From: Streptomyces albospinus
GTDB taxonomy: Bacteria > Actinomycetota > Actinomycetes > Streptomycetales > Streptomycetaceae
NCBI RefSeq assembly: GCF_014648695.1
Contig: NZ_BMRP01000009.1
Coordinates: 119,861 to 157,490 of the forward strand
Reading direction: 5' to 3'
DNA length: 37,630 bases
The translations under genes were made by a program, and so were the position numbers. The notes beneath the pieces were generated by a model. That model made no database searches and was not told where the DNA came from. It saw only the letters and a list, made by a program, of their open reading frames with translations. Positions 27,587-36,717 of the stretch are shown one piece after another (position 1 is the first letter of the stretch; the number at the start of each line of letters is the position of its first letter).

Positions 27587-28453
27587 TCAGGCCGTGATGT
27601 CGCGGGTGGTGAACCGCGCCCAGGCCGCCGAGCCGAACACCACCGCGTACAGCGCCTGAAGGCCGATGTTCTTCTGCAACTGGTCCCAGTAGACCGGGTC
27701 GCGGAGCAGGTCCGCGAAGGACAGCCAGTAGTGCGAGAAGAGATACGGCTGGATGGCGTGCAGCTGCGGGATGGTGTCCAGGATCTGCACGGTGATCAGC
27801 AGGCCGACCGTGGTCGCCATCGCCGCGATACCGCTGTTGGTGAGCGTCGAGATGAACAGGCCCAGTGCCGCCACCCCGAGGAGGGACAGCGCCACCACCC
27901 CGGCGATCGCCAGCGCCCGCAGCAGCCCCTCGCCGAAGGATATGGACGTCCCGGAGAGCAGGGTGACCTTGCCCAGGGGGAACAGCGCCGCGCCGGTCAC
28001 CAGCGCCGAGAGCGCCACGACCAGGGTGCCGACCAGGCAGAACGCCATGCTCGTCGCGTACTTGGCGAACAGCAGGCGGGCGCGGCCCGCGGGGGCGACG
28101 AGGAGATAGCGCAGCGTCCCCGCGTTGGCCTCGCCGGCGATGGCGTCGCCCGCGATGACCCCGATGGCCATCGGCAGGAAGAACGGCAGTGTCACCGCGA
28201 GGGAGGTGAAGACCAGGAAGAGGCCGTTGTTGGTGACCTGGGAGATGAACGCCGGGCCGCCGTCCCCGCCGTCCGGACCGCGGCTGCCGGTCTCGATCTT
28301 GATGGCGACGCCGACCAGGATCGGGACGCCGGCGAGCACGGCCAGCAGCGCGAGGGTGCGCCAGCGCCGGAAGGTCGTACCGATCTCGCTGCGCAGCAGG
28401 CCCAGCGACCACAGCCGCCGGGGCGCACGCCGCACCGTCTCAGCCTGCGACAT
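27587..28453 (-). CDS. ABC-2 type transporter permease
   Basis: The 288-residue integral membrane protein has an N-terminal helix after a basic cytoplasmic segment, a large extracytoplasmic loop, and five further helices, the ABC-2 permease layout. A motif GDAIAGEANAGTLRYLLVAP near residue 107 is characteristic of NatB/bacitracin-type exporters. ATG 28453 lies inside the end of the ATP-binding gene (14-base overlap), so the two are coupled. Substrate is not predictable. Confidence 0.88.
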   Translation of the reverse strand: MSQAETVRRAPRRLWSLGLLRSEIGTTFRRWRTLALLAVLAGVPILVGVAIKIETGSRGPDGGDGGPAFISQVTNNGLFLVFTSLAVTLPFFLPMAIGVIAGDAIAGEANAGTLRYLLVAPAGRARLLFAKYATSMAFCLVGTLVVALSALVTGAALFPLGKVTLLSGTSISFGEGLLRALAIAGVVALSLLGVAALGLFISTLTNSGIAAMATTVGLLITVQILDTIPQLHAIQPYLFSHYWLSFADLLRDPVYWDQLQKNIGLQALYAVVFGSAAWARFTTRDITA

Positions 28454-29453
28454 CGAAGCCCTCCCCGGTGAGATGCACGAAGACGTCCTCCAGAGACGCC
28501 CGCTCGGCGCCGAAAGCGCGGACCCGGACGCCGGCCCGGACCAGCGCGGCGTTCAGATCGGCCGGCTCCGCCGGGTGCCCGTCCGGCGGCGCGGGGAGGT
28601 CGCCGGTCACCCGGTCGCCGGCGACCCGGATGTCGGTCACCCCGTGCTCCTTCAGGACGCGGGTCGCGTCGGCCGGGTCCGGGGTGGTCACCGCCAGCCG
28701 GCCGTGGCCGCCCGAATCGAGGACGGTGGCGGAGAGTTCGGCGACCGTGCCCTGGGTGATCAGCCGGCCGCGGGCCATCACCGCGGCGTGGGTGCAGACC
28801 TGCTCGATCTCGTCGAGGAGGTGGGAGGAGAGGAAGACCGTGGTGCCGTCCGCGGCCAACTCGCGGACCAGGGTGCGGATCTCCCGCATGCCCTGCGGGT
28901 CCAGGCCGTTGGTCGGCTCGTCCAGGACCAGCAGCTCACGGGGCTGGAGCAGCGCGGCGGCCAGGCCGAGGCGCTGCTTCATCCCGAGGGAGTAGGCGCG
29001 CGCCTTCTTGCCGGCCGCGGCGCCCAGGCCCACCCGCTCCAGGGCCCGGTCCACCCGCTCGTCGCGGGTGCGCGGGTCGGCGGTCGGGTCGGCGGCGTCG
29101 AAACGCCGCAGGTTGTCCCGGCCGCTGAGGAAGCCGTAGAGCGCCGGGCCCTCGATGAGCGCGCCGACCGCGGGGAGCACCTGGCGGCTCGCGCCCGGCA
29201 TCGGCCGGCCGAGCACCCGGGCGCTGCCGGCGGTCGGCTCGATCAGGCCCATCAGCATCCGGATGGTGGTGGTCTTGCCGGAGCCGTTGGGGCCGAGGAA
29301 GCCGAAGACGCTGCCGCGCGGTACGGCGAGGTCGAGGCGGTCGACGGCGAGCTGGCCGCCGCGGTACGCCTTGGTCAGCCCGCGGGTCTCGATCACGTGG
29401 TCCGCATCGCGCGGCACCGCGCGCCCGGGATCCGCGGCGGTTGGCGGTGGCAT
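28440..29453 (-). CDS. ABC transporter ATP-binding protein (exporter type)
   Basis: The 337-residue ATPase has Walker A GPNGSGKTT, the Q-loop region, signature YSLGMKQRLGLA, Walker B LLVLDEPTNGLDPQG and the H-loop SSHLLDEI, followed by a C-terminal ~80-residue domain common in ABC-2 exporters for antibiotics or lipids. ATG 29453 behind GAGGGAG is preferred over longer frames (to 29528) that run into the upstream terminator region. It is transcribed with the permease. Confidence 0.9.
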   Translation of the reverse strand: MPPPTAADPGRAVPRDADHVIETRGLTKAYRGGQLAVDRLDLAVPRGSVFGFLGPNGSGKTTTIRMLMGLIEPTAGSARVLGRPMPGASRQVLPAVGALIEGPALYGFLSGRDNLRRFDAADPTADPRTRDERVDRALERVGLGAAAGKKARAYSLGMKQRLGLAAALLQPRELLVLDEPTNGLDPQGMREIRTLVRELAADGTTVFLSSHLLDEIEQVCTHAAVMARGRLITQGTVAELSATVLDSGGHGRLAVTTPDPADATRVLKEHGVTDIRVAGDRVTGDLPAPPDGHPAEPADLNAALVRAGVRVRAFGAERASLEDVFVHLTGEGFDVAG

Positions 29454-29540
29454 GGGCTCCCTCACCTCATGGCGTACGGCATGGCTCGTGCGGACGCATG
29501 ACGCCTGCGGGCGGCACGGCACGCACACCGCCGGCGTGCG

Positions 29541-29581
29541 GGGCCCGCCGCGCCTCCCCGGACGGGAGGCGCGGCGGGCCC
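29541..29581 (-). terminator. 18-bp perfect stem after lolA-like gene
   Basis: Stem 29541-29558 pairs with 29564-29581 around a 5-base loop, 54 bases past the lolA-like stop on the minus strand. It separates that gene from the ABC exporter downstream. Confidence 0.75.
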
Positions 29582-29634
29582 TTCGCGTAGGGCGGATCGT
29601 ACGGCGGCACTTCCGGACCGCCGCAGCCGGCCCG

Positions 29635-30909
29635 TTACTTCGCGGCGTTGGCCGCGTCCAGCAGGGCCTGCTTGTCGACGGCGCCGACGTAGATCGTGCC
29701 GTTGTCCGTGATCAGGGCGTTGACCAGGCGGGTGCTGAAGAGGTGCCCGGAGCCGAAGGAGCCGGTCACCTTGCTGCCCAGGCTGTCCAGGAGCTTGCCT
29801 GCCTGGCCCTTGGCCGCCTGGTCCTTGCCGCCGGGGCCGGCGCCCTTGATCTTGGCGATGGACGTCCAGTCCTTGCCGATGACGTTCAGTCCGCCGAAGT
29901 CCTTCAGGCCCTTGCGGTCCATGGCGCCCTTGGCACCCTTGCCGTCGTTGCCGTGCTCGCGCTGCGCCTTCGCCCGCTGCTGGTCGCCGTCGACGACCTT
30001 GGCGCCCTTGGGCGGGGTGAAGGAGAAGGTGTTCGCGGCGGGCTTGGCGAAGTCGACGCTGGTGTAGCCGACGTCGATGGCGGCCGGGCCACCACTCTTG
30101 GGGGTGAGGGTGAACTTCAGCGGGACGCCGTTGGCGGCGTCCACCGCGACGCGTATCGAGCCGACCGTGGAGCCGGACTGCTTGGGCTTGATGACGAGCT
30201 GGTAGGCGTCCCGCCCGGCCACCTTGGCGGTGTCGCCGACCGTGACCGCGGTCGTGTCGCCGGCCGCCTTCAGGGCCTGCTTCGCGAGCTCCTGCGGAGT
30301 GGCGTTCTGGAGGCCGTTGGGCAGGTCCTTGGGGCCCTCGTGGTGCTTGCCGTGCTCGCCGTGACGGGCGTCCTCGCGGGCGGTGTTGTGGACAGCGGTG
30401 TTGCTGCCGCTGTCGTACGCCCAGACGTCCTTGCCGTTGTGGATGAGGGTGTAGTCGGCGGTCTTGTCGACGATCGACACCCGCTGCTTCTCGGGGCCGT
30501 CGGCGGCGACGCGCAGCGTGTGCGTACCGGACGCGAGCTCGGTGAGCTTGCTCTGCGGCGACGCGGAGGCGCCGGACCCGCCGTGCTCGCCGCCGCCCGG
30601 GCCGCCGCCGAAGCCGCCGGCCCCGCCCATGCCGCCCGGCAGGGACGGCAGACCGAGGTCCGTGGTGACCTGGACCGTGCCGGAGAGCTGCTGGACATCG
30701 GATTTGGCGATCTTGGCTATCAGGTCCTGCGCGGAGATCTTCGGCAGGTCCGGGGAACCGGATCCGGCGAACGCCGGGACCAGTCCGATCGTCGCCGCCG
30801 TCACCCCCGCCACCGCGACCGGTACGGCGTACCGCACCGCCTTACGGCGCTTCGCCGAGCGCCCCCCGTCCCATTCCTCGGTGACCTCGGTCGGTTCGTT
30901 CCGTGGCAT
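29635..30909 (-). CDS. LolA-like exported protein
   Basis: The 424-residue protein has a cytoplasmic start, a basic patch (RRKAVRY) and one hydrophobic helix (about 28-47) ending AFAGSG, either a signal peptide or an anchor. The exported part has two LolA/DUF-type beta segments (GTHTLRVAADGPEKQR; AGRDAYQLVIKPKQSG; GVPLKFTLTP) interrupted by Gly-rich and His/Lys-rich low-complexity linkers. Actinobacterial LolA-like proteins are associated with envelope stress and often lie beside sigma factor or ABC genes. ATG 30909 follows GGAGG at eight bases. Here it precedes an ABC exporter but is separated from it by a terminator. Confidence 0.75.
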   Translation of the reverse strand: MPRNEPTEVTEEWDGGRSAKRRKAVRYAVPVAVAGVTAATIGLVPAFAGSGSPDLPKISAQDLIAKIAKSDVQQLSGTVQVTTDLGLPSLPGGMGGAGGFGGGPGGGEHGGSGASASPQSKLTELASGTHTLRVAADGPEKQRVSIVDKTADYTLIHNGKDVWAYDSGSNTAVHNTAREDARHGEHGKHHEGPKDLPNGLQNATPQELAKQALKAAGDTTAVTVGDTAKVAGRDAYQLVIKPKQSGSTVGSIRVAVDAANGVPLKFTLTPKSGGPAAIDVGYTSVDFAKPAANTFSFTPPKGAKVVDGDQQRAKAQREHGNDGKGAKGAMDRKGLKDFGGLNVIGKDWTSIAKIKGAGPGGKDQAAKGQAGKLLDSLGSKVTGSFGSGHLFSTRLVNALITDNGTIYVGAVDKQALLDAANAAK

Positions 30910-31233
30910 CTGGCCTACCTCCGTCGTGTGCGGCGGGCTTACGTCCTCCACGCGTCCACCCCTGGCTCATTGTGGCCCGCCCACCGCTTACTGGTGCTCT
31001 CCATCTCACCAAATCCCGCGGCCCCGGGCGTCAACCCGCAGGGCCAACTCCACGTACTGCTCTGGGATGACGTCGGGTCACCGCACGCCCGCGCCCGTAC
31101 GACGGCGGGCTGATCACACCAGGGAAAACGCCCTAGGGGAAACCCCGGAGGACGTCAGGGGACATCGGCGGAGAAGCCGGACGCGGGCACCGGGCAGCAC
31201 CGCCCGCACCGCCTCCGGCACCGCACCGCGGCC
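30910..31233 (-). promoter_or_regulatory. Intergenic region upstream of lolA-like gene
   Basis: No gene is apparent in these 324 bases between the polyprenyl synthase stop and the lolA-like start. A minus-strand TTGACG (31034-31029) has only a poor -10 at 17 bases, so promoter assignment is tentative. No strong hairpin follows the polyprenyl synthase. Confidence 0.3.
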
Positions 31234-32247
31234 TCACCCCGCGCGGTGCACCACCGTGTCGCAGAGCCCCTCCAGCGCGGACTTCGCCATGCACTCCGGC
31301 AGCGGCGCCAGCGTCGCGCGGGCGTCCTCGGCGTAGCGCACCGTGTCCCGGCGGGCCTGCTCCAGCGCCGGGTGGGCGCGCAGCCCGGCCAGCGCCTCGG
31401 CGTGCCGGGCGTCGTCCGTGAGATCGCCGGCCAGCAGCTCGCACAGCGCGCGGTCCTCGGGGGTGCCGGCGCTGCTCTCGGCGAGCGCCCGCAGCCGCAG
31501 CACGGGCAGCGTCGGAATGCCCTCGCGCAGGTCCGTACCGGGCGTCTTGCCCGACTCGTGCGAGTCACTGGCGATGTCCAGGACGTCGTCCGCCAGCTGG
31601 AACGCGGTGCCCAGCCGCTCGCCGTACTGGGTGAGGATGTTGACCGTCGACTCGTCGGCGCCCGACATCATCGCGCCGAACCGGCCGGCGACCGCGATCA
31701 GCGAGCCGGTCTTGCCCGCGATGACGTCCAGATAGTGGTCGACCGGGTCGCGGCCGTCGCGCGGCCCCGCGGTCTCCAGGATCTGTCCGGTCACCAGGCG
31801 CTCGAACGCCTCGGCCTGGATCCGGACCGCCTCGGGTCCGAGGTCGGCGAGGATGTGCGAGGCGCGGGCGAAGAGGAAGTCACCGGTGAGCACCGCGACG
31901 GAGTTGCCCCAGCGGGCGTTGGCGCTGGCCACCCCGCGGCGCACATCGGCCTCGTCCATCACGTCGTCGTGGTAGAGCGTCGCCAGGTGCGTCAGCTCCA
32001 CGACGACCGCCGAGGGCACCACACCGGGGCTGTACGGGTCGCCGAACTGGGCCGCCAGCATCGCCAGCAGCGGGCGGAACCGCTTGCCTCCGGCGCGCAC
32101 GAGATGCTGCGCGGCGTCGGTGATGAACGGCACGTCGCTCTTGGTGGCCTCCAGAAGGCCCTCCTCGACAGCCGCCAATCCGGCCTGGACATCGGCCTCA
32201 AGAGCCTGGTCCCGCACGCTCAGCCCAATGGGCCCGACGACGGTCAC
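31234..32247 (-). CDS. Long-chain polyprenyl diphosphate synthase
   Basis: The 337-residue trans-prenyltransferase has GGKRFRP (about 54-60), the first Asp-rich motif YHDDVMDEADVRRG (Asp94), GDFLFARASH, the GKTGSL segment and the second motif QLADDVLDI. It condenses isopentenyl diphosphate onto an allylic primer, probably making the menaquinone side chain; chain length cannot be set from sequence alone. GTG 32247 follows AGGAG. A quinone side-chain enzyme near a quinone-linked complex is suggestive, but it lies 17 kb from nuoA and is ordinary for this genomic region. Confidence 0.92.
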   Translation of the reverse strand: MTVVGPIGLSVRDQALEADVQAGLAAVEEGLLEATKSDVPFITDAAQHLVRAGGKRFRPLLAMLAAQFGDPYSPGVVPSAVVVELTHLATLYHDDVMDEADVRRGVASANARWGNSVAVLTGDFLFARASHILADLGPEAVRIQAEAFERLVTGQILETAGPRDGRDPVDHYLDVIAGKTGSLIAVAGRFGAMMSGADESTVNILTQYGERLGTAFQLADDVLDIASDSHESGKTPGTDLREGIPTLPVLRLRALAESSAGTPEDRALCELLAGDLTDDARHAEALAGLRAHPALEQARRDTVRYAEDARATLAPLPECMAKSALEGLCDTVVHRAG

Positions 32248-32712
32248 GAGGGGTACTCCTGTCTGCTGACGATCAAACGGAATGTCGATCTGTCGCTGTC
32301 TTCACCACTGGCCAGCGTATCCGGTCGCACTTGGATCACCGTGAGCGCCCGCCCCCCGAACCACTCGGCCAGCACAGAAGCCGCCCCGCAGCCATGTCCC
32401 GGATCACCTCTCGGCACAGGTCACCCGTGAGAGGGAGGTACCGGAAGAGGCGTACGAGACCCCGAACACCCCTTGCCCCACAGGCGCACCACCGTCCCGG
32501 CCACGGGTCCCACCGCGACATCGACCGGAGTACGGCACACCCGCGAGGACCGCGCGGTGCGGGGCCGGCACCTTCCCGGCCGCCCCGATGCCCGCGGCGC
32601 CCCCGACGGCCCCGACGCGCCCCGACTTCCCCGACACGCAGGCCACTCCGGCCGTCTCCCCGGCCGGCCGGACCGCGCACGGCGGGGCCGGTGGCGCGGC
32701 GCGCCCGCCGCC
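32248..32712. promoter_or_regulatory. Intergenic region upstream of polyprenyl synthase
   Basis: These 465 bases lie between the 3' end of the flavoprotein gene and the polyprenyl synthase start, both on the minus strand. A minus-strand TACGCT in a GGATACGCT context near 32318 may be a -10. The rest (32400-32712) is GC-rich with open frames that show no coding character. Confidence 0.3.
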
Positions 32713-33915
32713 TCACCCGTAGGTCCGCACCAGCGCCCGCGCCAGCCGGGGCGCGGCGAAGTCCGTGCCGCACACGAAGCGCATCACCGGCCCGAACGAC
32801 GCGGCGGCCGACAGCCCGGTGAAGTACAGCCCCGGTACGGACGAGCCGAAACCGGCGTCCAGCAGGGGCCCGCCCGCCCGTACGGTGATCCCGGTCCGCA
32901 GCCCCGGGCCCAGGAAGTCCAGCGCGTCCAGCGCCACCCGGTAGCCGGTCGCTGCCAGTACGTGATCGGCGGCCAGCTCGGCGCCGCGCCCGTCCGAGCC
33001 GCGCAGCGACAGCACCGGGCGGCCGTCGCGCACCTCGGCCCGGTCGATCGGCCGCCCCTGGCTCACCCGCACCCGCCCGACGAAGCGGTCCCGCAGCCAC
33101 CACGCGCCCAGCGGGCCGAGCACCCGGCGCACCAGGAACCGCCGGGCGGGCACCGGGAGATGGCGGAAGCCGCCCGCGTGCTCCGTCAGCGCCCACAGCG
33201 ACCAGGCGTTGCCGAACGGCGAGGGCGGGCGCAGCCGCGGCTGGCGGTCCGGAGGCGCGCCGAAGCCCACCGCCGCGGGCCCGCGCGCCACCACCCGTAC
33301 GGACGCCGCGCCCGCCTCGGCGAGCAGCACCGCGCTCTCCAGGGCCGACTGCCCGGCGCCGACGACCACCACCTCGCGACCGGCCAGCGCGGCGAGGTCG
33401 CGGTGCTGCGAGCTGTGCGAGACGGGTCCGGTGGGCGACGGCCCTTCGGGGGCCGCGGCGGCCAGTACGGACGGCAGGTGCGCCAGTCCGCTCAGCCCGG
33501 TGGCGACGACCACCGCCCGCGCGCCGAACTGCTCGCCGCTGTCCAGCTTCAGCTCGAAGCCGTCCGCCCGCCGGTCGACCGAGACCACCCGGACCCGCTC
33601 CAGCTCGGGGACCACTCGCCGCTGCACCCACCGGCCGTAGCGGACGAAGGTCTCGACGGGGATGACGTCCCAGTCGGACGCATAGCGCCGCTCCCCCGTC
33701 GCCGCGCAGAAGTCGCGCAGGGTGTGCCCGGTGTGCGGGACGGCGATGCTGGACGCCGCCGGGGTCGACTTGAGCAGCATGCCCGCGGGCATCCGCTCCG
33801 CCCAACTGTCCATCGGTTGCCCGAAGATCCGCACCGGCAGGCCGCGCGCCCGCAGATGCGCGGCCGTCGCCAGCCCGTACGGCCCCGCCCCTATGACCGC
33901 TACTGGAGTGCTCAC
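32713..33915 (-). CDS. FAD-dependent NAD(P)-binding oxidoreductase
   Basis: A 400-residue flavoprotein with an N-terminal FAD-binding motif AVIGAGPYGLATAAHLRA, a second Rossmann motif VVVVGAGQSALESAVLLAEA for NAD(P)H and two ATG motifs (VVATGLSGL; LAATGYRVALD). The layout is that of flavin monooxygenases related to lysine/ornithine N-hydroxylases. The end SVPGLYFTGLSAAASFGPVM is typical. GTG 33915 follows GGGAGGGA. It lies 25 bases behind the ATP-grasp gene and is probably co-transcribed. Substrate is unknown; the pairing with a ligase hints at modification of an amino acid or peptide-like compound. Confidence 0.82.
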   Translation of the reverse strand: MSTPVAVIGAGPYGLATAAHLRARGLPVRIFGQPMDSWAERMPAGMLLKSTPAASSIAVPHTGHTLRDFCAATGERRYASDWDVIPVETFVRYGRWVQRRVVPELERVRVVSVDRRADGFELKLDSGEQFGARAVVVATGLSGLAHLPSVLAAAAPEGPSPTGPVSHSSQHRDLAALAGREVVVVGAGQSALESAVLLAEAGAASVRVVARGPAAVGFGAPPDRQPRLRPPSPFGNAWSLWALTEHAGGFRHLPVPARRFLVRRVLGPLGAWWLRDRFVGRVRVSQGRPIDRAEVRDGRPVLSLRGSDGRGAELAADHVLAATGYRVALDALDFLGPGLRTGITVRAGGPLLDAGFGSSVPGLYFTGLSAAASFGPVMRFVCGTDFAAPRLARALVRTYG

Positions 33916-33937
33916 CAAGGTCCCTCCCCACGGTGGA

Positions 33938-33951
33938 GTTTCACGTGAAAC
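33938..33951. promoter_or_regulatory. parS: parS-like ParB-binding site
   Basis: GTTTCACGTGAAAC is a perfect 14-bp palindrome and equals the Streptomyces parS consensus as I know it. It overlaps the ATP-grasp stop codon (33943-33941). It could recruit ParB for chromosome segregation. Searching by eye, I find no second copy in the window. Confidence 0.8.
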
Positions 33952-35203
33952 GGCCCCCGGCCGTACCGGCGCGGCGGCCCGCCCGCCGCAGCTGCACCAG
34001 ATGCCGGGCGCCCGGCCCGACGCTGCGCGCGAGCATGGTGAAGAACGGCAGCGGGTCATCGCCGGCGAACCACGCCAGTTCGGTGCCGGCGGCCCGTGCC
34101 GGTCCGTGCGGTCCCGTACGGCCGCGCCGGTAGGCGAGCCGCGCGGGCAGATCGATGTTCTCCACGACGAAGCGGTGCCCGGCCCGCTGCGCACCCTCGG
34201 GCACCGGCCGCCCGGTGAGCGCGAGGTGCTGGGCGCGGACGACGTCCACCCCGGCGGTGTTCTCGAAGAGCCGGAACTGCGCGCCCATCCGCGGGTTGAA
34301 GTCCAGCAGCTTGTAGCGGCCGTCCCGGCGGTCCAGCCGCCAGTCCAGGTCGGCGATCCCGGCGAACCCGACACTCCGGACGAAGTCGCCGGTCATGGCG
34401 GCGAGTTGGGGGTTGTCGACGACGTACGCGCAGGCCGTCATGCCCGCGTACGGCGGCCAGGAGCGCACCTTGACGCCGGTGAACAGGACCCGCACCGCGC
34501 CGTGTTCATCGCAGCAGGCGTGCACGATCCAGTCCTCGGCCTGCTCGCCGGGCAGGTACTCCTGGAGGATCACCGCCGGCCGCGGTCCCCAGTCGCGCGC
34601 CAGGTCCAGCAGCCGGTCCGGTCCGCCGATCCGGGTCGTCCCGGCGACCGCGGGCCGGCTGCGCCGGACGAACGCCTCCCGGTTCTTGGCCACCACGGGG
34701 AAACGGGCCCGGTCCGCGTACGCCGCGATCTCCGCGTACGAGCGGGGGAAGGCGGCGGCCGGCGTGGGCACCCCGTGGGCGGCGCAGAGCTCGTGCAGGC
34801 CCTGCTTGCTGGCGAGTCGGCGGGGCAGCGCGGGATCGACCCGAGGGAAGAGAAACGATCCGGCGAGCTCCGCGGCGTGCTCGGCGATCAGCACCGCCGC
34901 CTCCTCGTCGGTCGGGAACAGCACCGCGGGCCGGCCGATCCGGCGGCCGATCCGCAGCAGCCCGTCGACCAGCCGCCTCGGATCCTCCCGCCCGGTGGTG
35001 GGCCAGACGAACCGGCCCGCCAGATAGCGGGAGGCCGCGGCAGGCGTGAAACGGTCCTCGGTGACGGCGTACACAGGCACGCCGAGCCGCCCCAGGCTGC
35101 GGATCGCGCCGACACCCCCGTGGTGCAGCGGATACCGGCCGATCTTCACGATCAGCCCCGGCACGCTCCGGTCGACCCCGAGCCGTACGCCCCTGCGCGC
35201 CAC
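33941..35203 (-). CDS. ATP-grasp family carboxylate-amine ligase-like protein
   Basis: The 420-residue protein has an N-terminal preATP-grasp-like half (PLHHGGVGAIRSLGRLGVPV), an ATP-binding Lys in FPVVAKNREAF, EYLPGEQAEDWIVHACC, and the metal-binding segment LLDFNPRMGAQFRLF. These support an ATP-grasp enzyme that activates a carboxylate; the acceptor is unknown. The common EINPR motif reads DFNPR. I chose GTG 35203, preceded by GGGGGGACAT and placed about 52 bases from a predicted transcription start; a longer frame to 35248 is possible. It is first in the operon with the flavoprotein. Confidence 0.78.
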   Translation of the reverse strand: MARRGVRLGVDRSVPGLIVKIGRYPLHHGGVGAIRSLGRLGVPVYAVTEDRFTPAAASRYLAGRFVWPTTGREDPRRLVDGLLRIGRRIGRPAVLFPTDEEAAVLIAEHAAELAGSFLFPRVDPALPRRLASKQGLHELCAAHGVPTPAAAFPRSYAEIAAYADRARFPVVAKNREAFVRRSRPAVAGTTRIGGPDRLLDLARDWGPRPAVILQEYLPGEQAEDWIVHACCDEHGAVRVLFTGVKVRSWPPYAGMTACAYVVDNPQLAAMTGDFVRSVGFAGIADLDWRLDRRDGRYKLLDFNPRMGAQFRLFENTAGVDVVRAQHLALTGRPVPEGAQRAGHRFVVENIDLPARLAYRRGRTGPHGPARAAGTELAWFAGDDPLPFFTMLARSVGPGARHLVQLRRAGRRAGTAGGRFT

Positions 35204-35261
35204 ATGTCCCCCCAACGGAACGGCCCCGACGGGACGGCCCCCCGGCACGTGCCCGCAAAGG

Positions 35262-35291
35262 ACGCTAGGACCGAATTGCGCAGTGCGGCAA
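35262..35291 (-). promoter_or_regulatory. Promoter for ATP-grasp/flavoprotein operon
   Basis: On the minus strand TTGCCG (35291-35286) and TAGCGT (35267-35262) are spaced by 18 bases, a reasonable housekeeping promoter. Transcription would start near 35255. Confidence 0.45.
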
Positions 35292-35451
35292 GGCTTTTCC
35301 GGACATTGCCAGAACCAGCGGGTTCACCCCCGCCGGTGCACCGTCCGATTCCCTGGCGCGGACCGCCCCGCCGCCCGCCCCCGGCCGTACCCTGATCGAC
35401 GGACCACCGGCCGCCCACCGGCGACGACGACGAACGCGAGGAGCAGCGTCC

Positions 35452-36693
35452 ATGCCCGAGCAGAGCCCGGAGCAGAGCCCGTTCGACCTGGCAGAAGGCG
35501 ACCCCTTCGGCCCGCACACCCTCCCCTACGGCGTCTTCAGCACCGCCGACGCGCCCGACCGGCGCCGGATCGGCGTCCGCTACGGCAGCCGCGTCCTGGA
35601 CCTGAGCGCACTGCCCGGCGCGCTGCCCTCCGTCGTCGCCGCGCCGCACGGCGAACTGCTCGGCGCCGCCACCCTCAACCCGCTGCTCGCCGCCGGCCGC
35701 CCCGTATGGCAGCAGGTCCGCGCGGCCGTCCGCACCGCCCTGACCGACCCCGCGCACCGCACCGCCGTCGCCCCGCTGCTGCACCCGCTGGACGGCGTCA
35801 CCCTGCACCTCCCCTTCGAGGTCGCCGACTACGTCGACTTCTACTCCAGCGAGCACCACGCCACCAACGTCGGCAAGATCTTCCGTCCCGACAGCGCCGC
35901 GCTGCCGCCCAACTGGAAGCACCTGCCGATCGGTTACCACGGGCGGGCGGGCACCGTCGTCGTCACCGGCACCCCGGTGGTCCGGCCCCACGGCCAGCGC
36001 AAGACCCCCGCGGACGCCGCGCCGGTCTTCGGGCCGTCCGCCCGGCTCGACATCGAGGCCGAGGTCGGCTTCGTCGTCGGCACCCCCTCCGCACTCCACG
36101 AGCCGGTGGGCCTGGCCGGCTTCCGCGACCACGTCTTCGGCGTCTGCCTGGTCAACGACTGGTCCGCGCGCGACATCCAGGCGTGGGAGTACGTCCCGCT
36201 CGGCCCGTTCCTCGGCAAGTCCTTCGCGACCTCCGTCTCCGCCTGGATCACGCCGCTGGACGCCTTCGACGCGGCCCGGACCGCGCCGCCCGCCCGGGAC
36301 GTCGCGCCGCTGCCGTACCTCGACGACGCGGCGGCCGAGCCCGGCGGCATCGACCTGCGGATCGAGGTGGCCCGCAACGGCGAGGTGATCTCCCGCCCGC
36401 CGTTCGCCGCGATGTACTGGACGGCCGCCCAGCAGCTCGCCCACATGACCGTCAACGGCGCCTCGCTGCGCACCGGCGACCTGTACGCCTCCGGCACCGT
36501 CTCCGGGCCCGAGCCCGACCAGCTGGGCTGCCTGCTGGAACTGACCCAGGGCAAGGGTCCCTACCTCCAGGACGGCGACGAGGTCACCCTCACCGCCTGG
36601 GCGCCGGGTCCGGACGGCTCCCGGATCGGCCTGGGCGAGGTCACCGGCCGGGTGCTGCCGGCCCGCGAGGTCCCCGCCGACGGCCCGGCCTGA
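35452..36693 (+). CDS. fahA: Fumarylacetoacetase
   Basis: The 413-residue hydrolase cleaves fumarylacetoacetate to fumarate and acetoacetate, the last step of tyrosine and homogentisate breakdown. Active-site motifs are all present: ADYVDFYSSEHHATNVG (metal Asp and catalytic His, about 125-140), PIGYHGRAG, the metal Glu residues in EAEVGFVVG, VNDWSARDIQAWEYVPLGPF and YWTAAQQLAHMTVNG. ATG 35452 follows GAGGAG. It is divergent from the ATP-grasp operon. No other tyrosine-degradation gene is in the window. Confidence 0.95.
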   Translation: MPEQSPEQSPFDLAEGDPFGPHTLPYGVFSTADAPDRRRIGVRYGSRVLDLSALPGALPSVVAAPHGELLGAATLNPLLAAGRPVWQQVRAAVRTALTDPAHRTAVAPLLHPLDGVTLHLPFEVADYVDFYSSEHHATNVGKIFRPDSAALPPNWKHLPIGYHGRAGTVVVTGTPVVRPHGQRKTPADAAPVFGPSARLDIEAEVGFVVGTPSALHEPVGLAGFRDHVFGVCLVNDWSARDIQAWEYVPLGPFLGKSFATSVSAWITPLDAFDAARTAPPARDVAPLPYLDDAAAEPGGIDLRIEVARNGEVISRPPFAAMYWTAAQQLAHMTVNGASLRTGDLYASGTVSGPEPDQLGCLLELTQGKGPYLQDGDEVTLTAWAPGPDGSRIGLGEVTGRVLPAREVPADGPA

Positions 36694-36717
36694 CGCTCCG
36701 CTCCCCGCTCCCCGCTC

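Noticed and set aside
32404..32646. 80-codon minus-strand frame upstream of polyprenyl synthase
   Set aside because: No start signal, no recognisable domain and composition typical of noncoding high-GC DNA.
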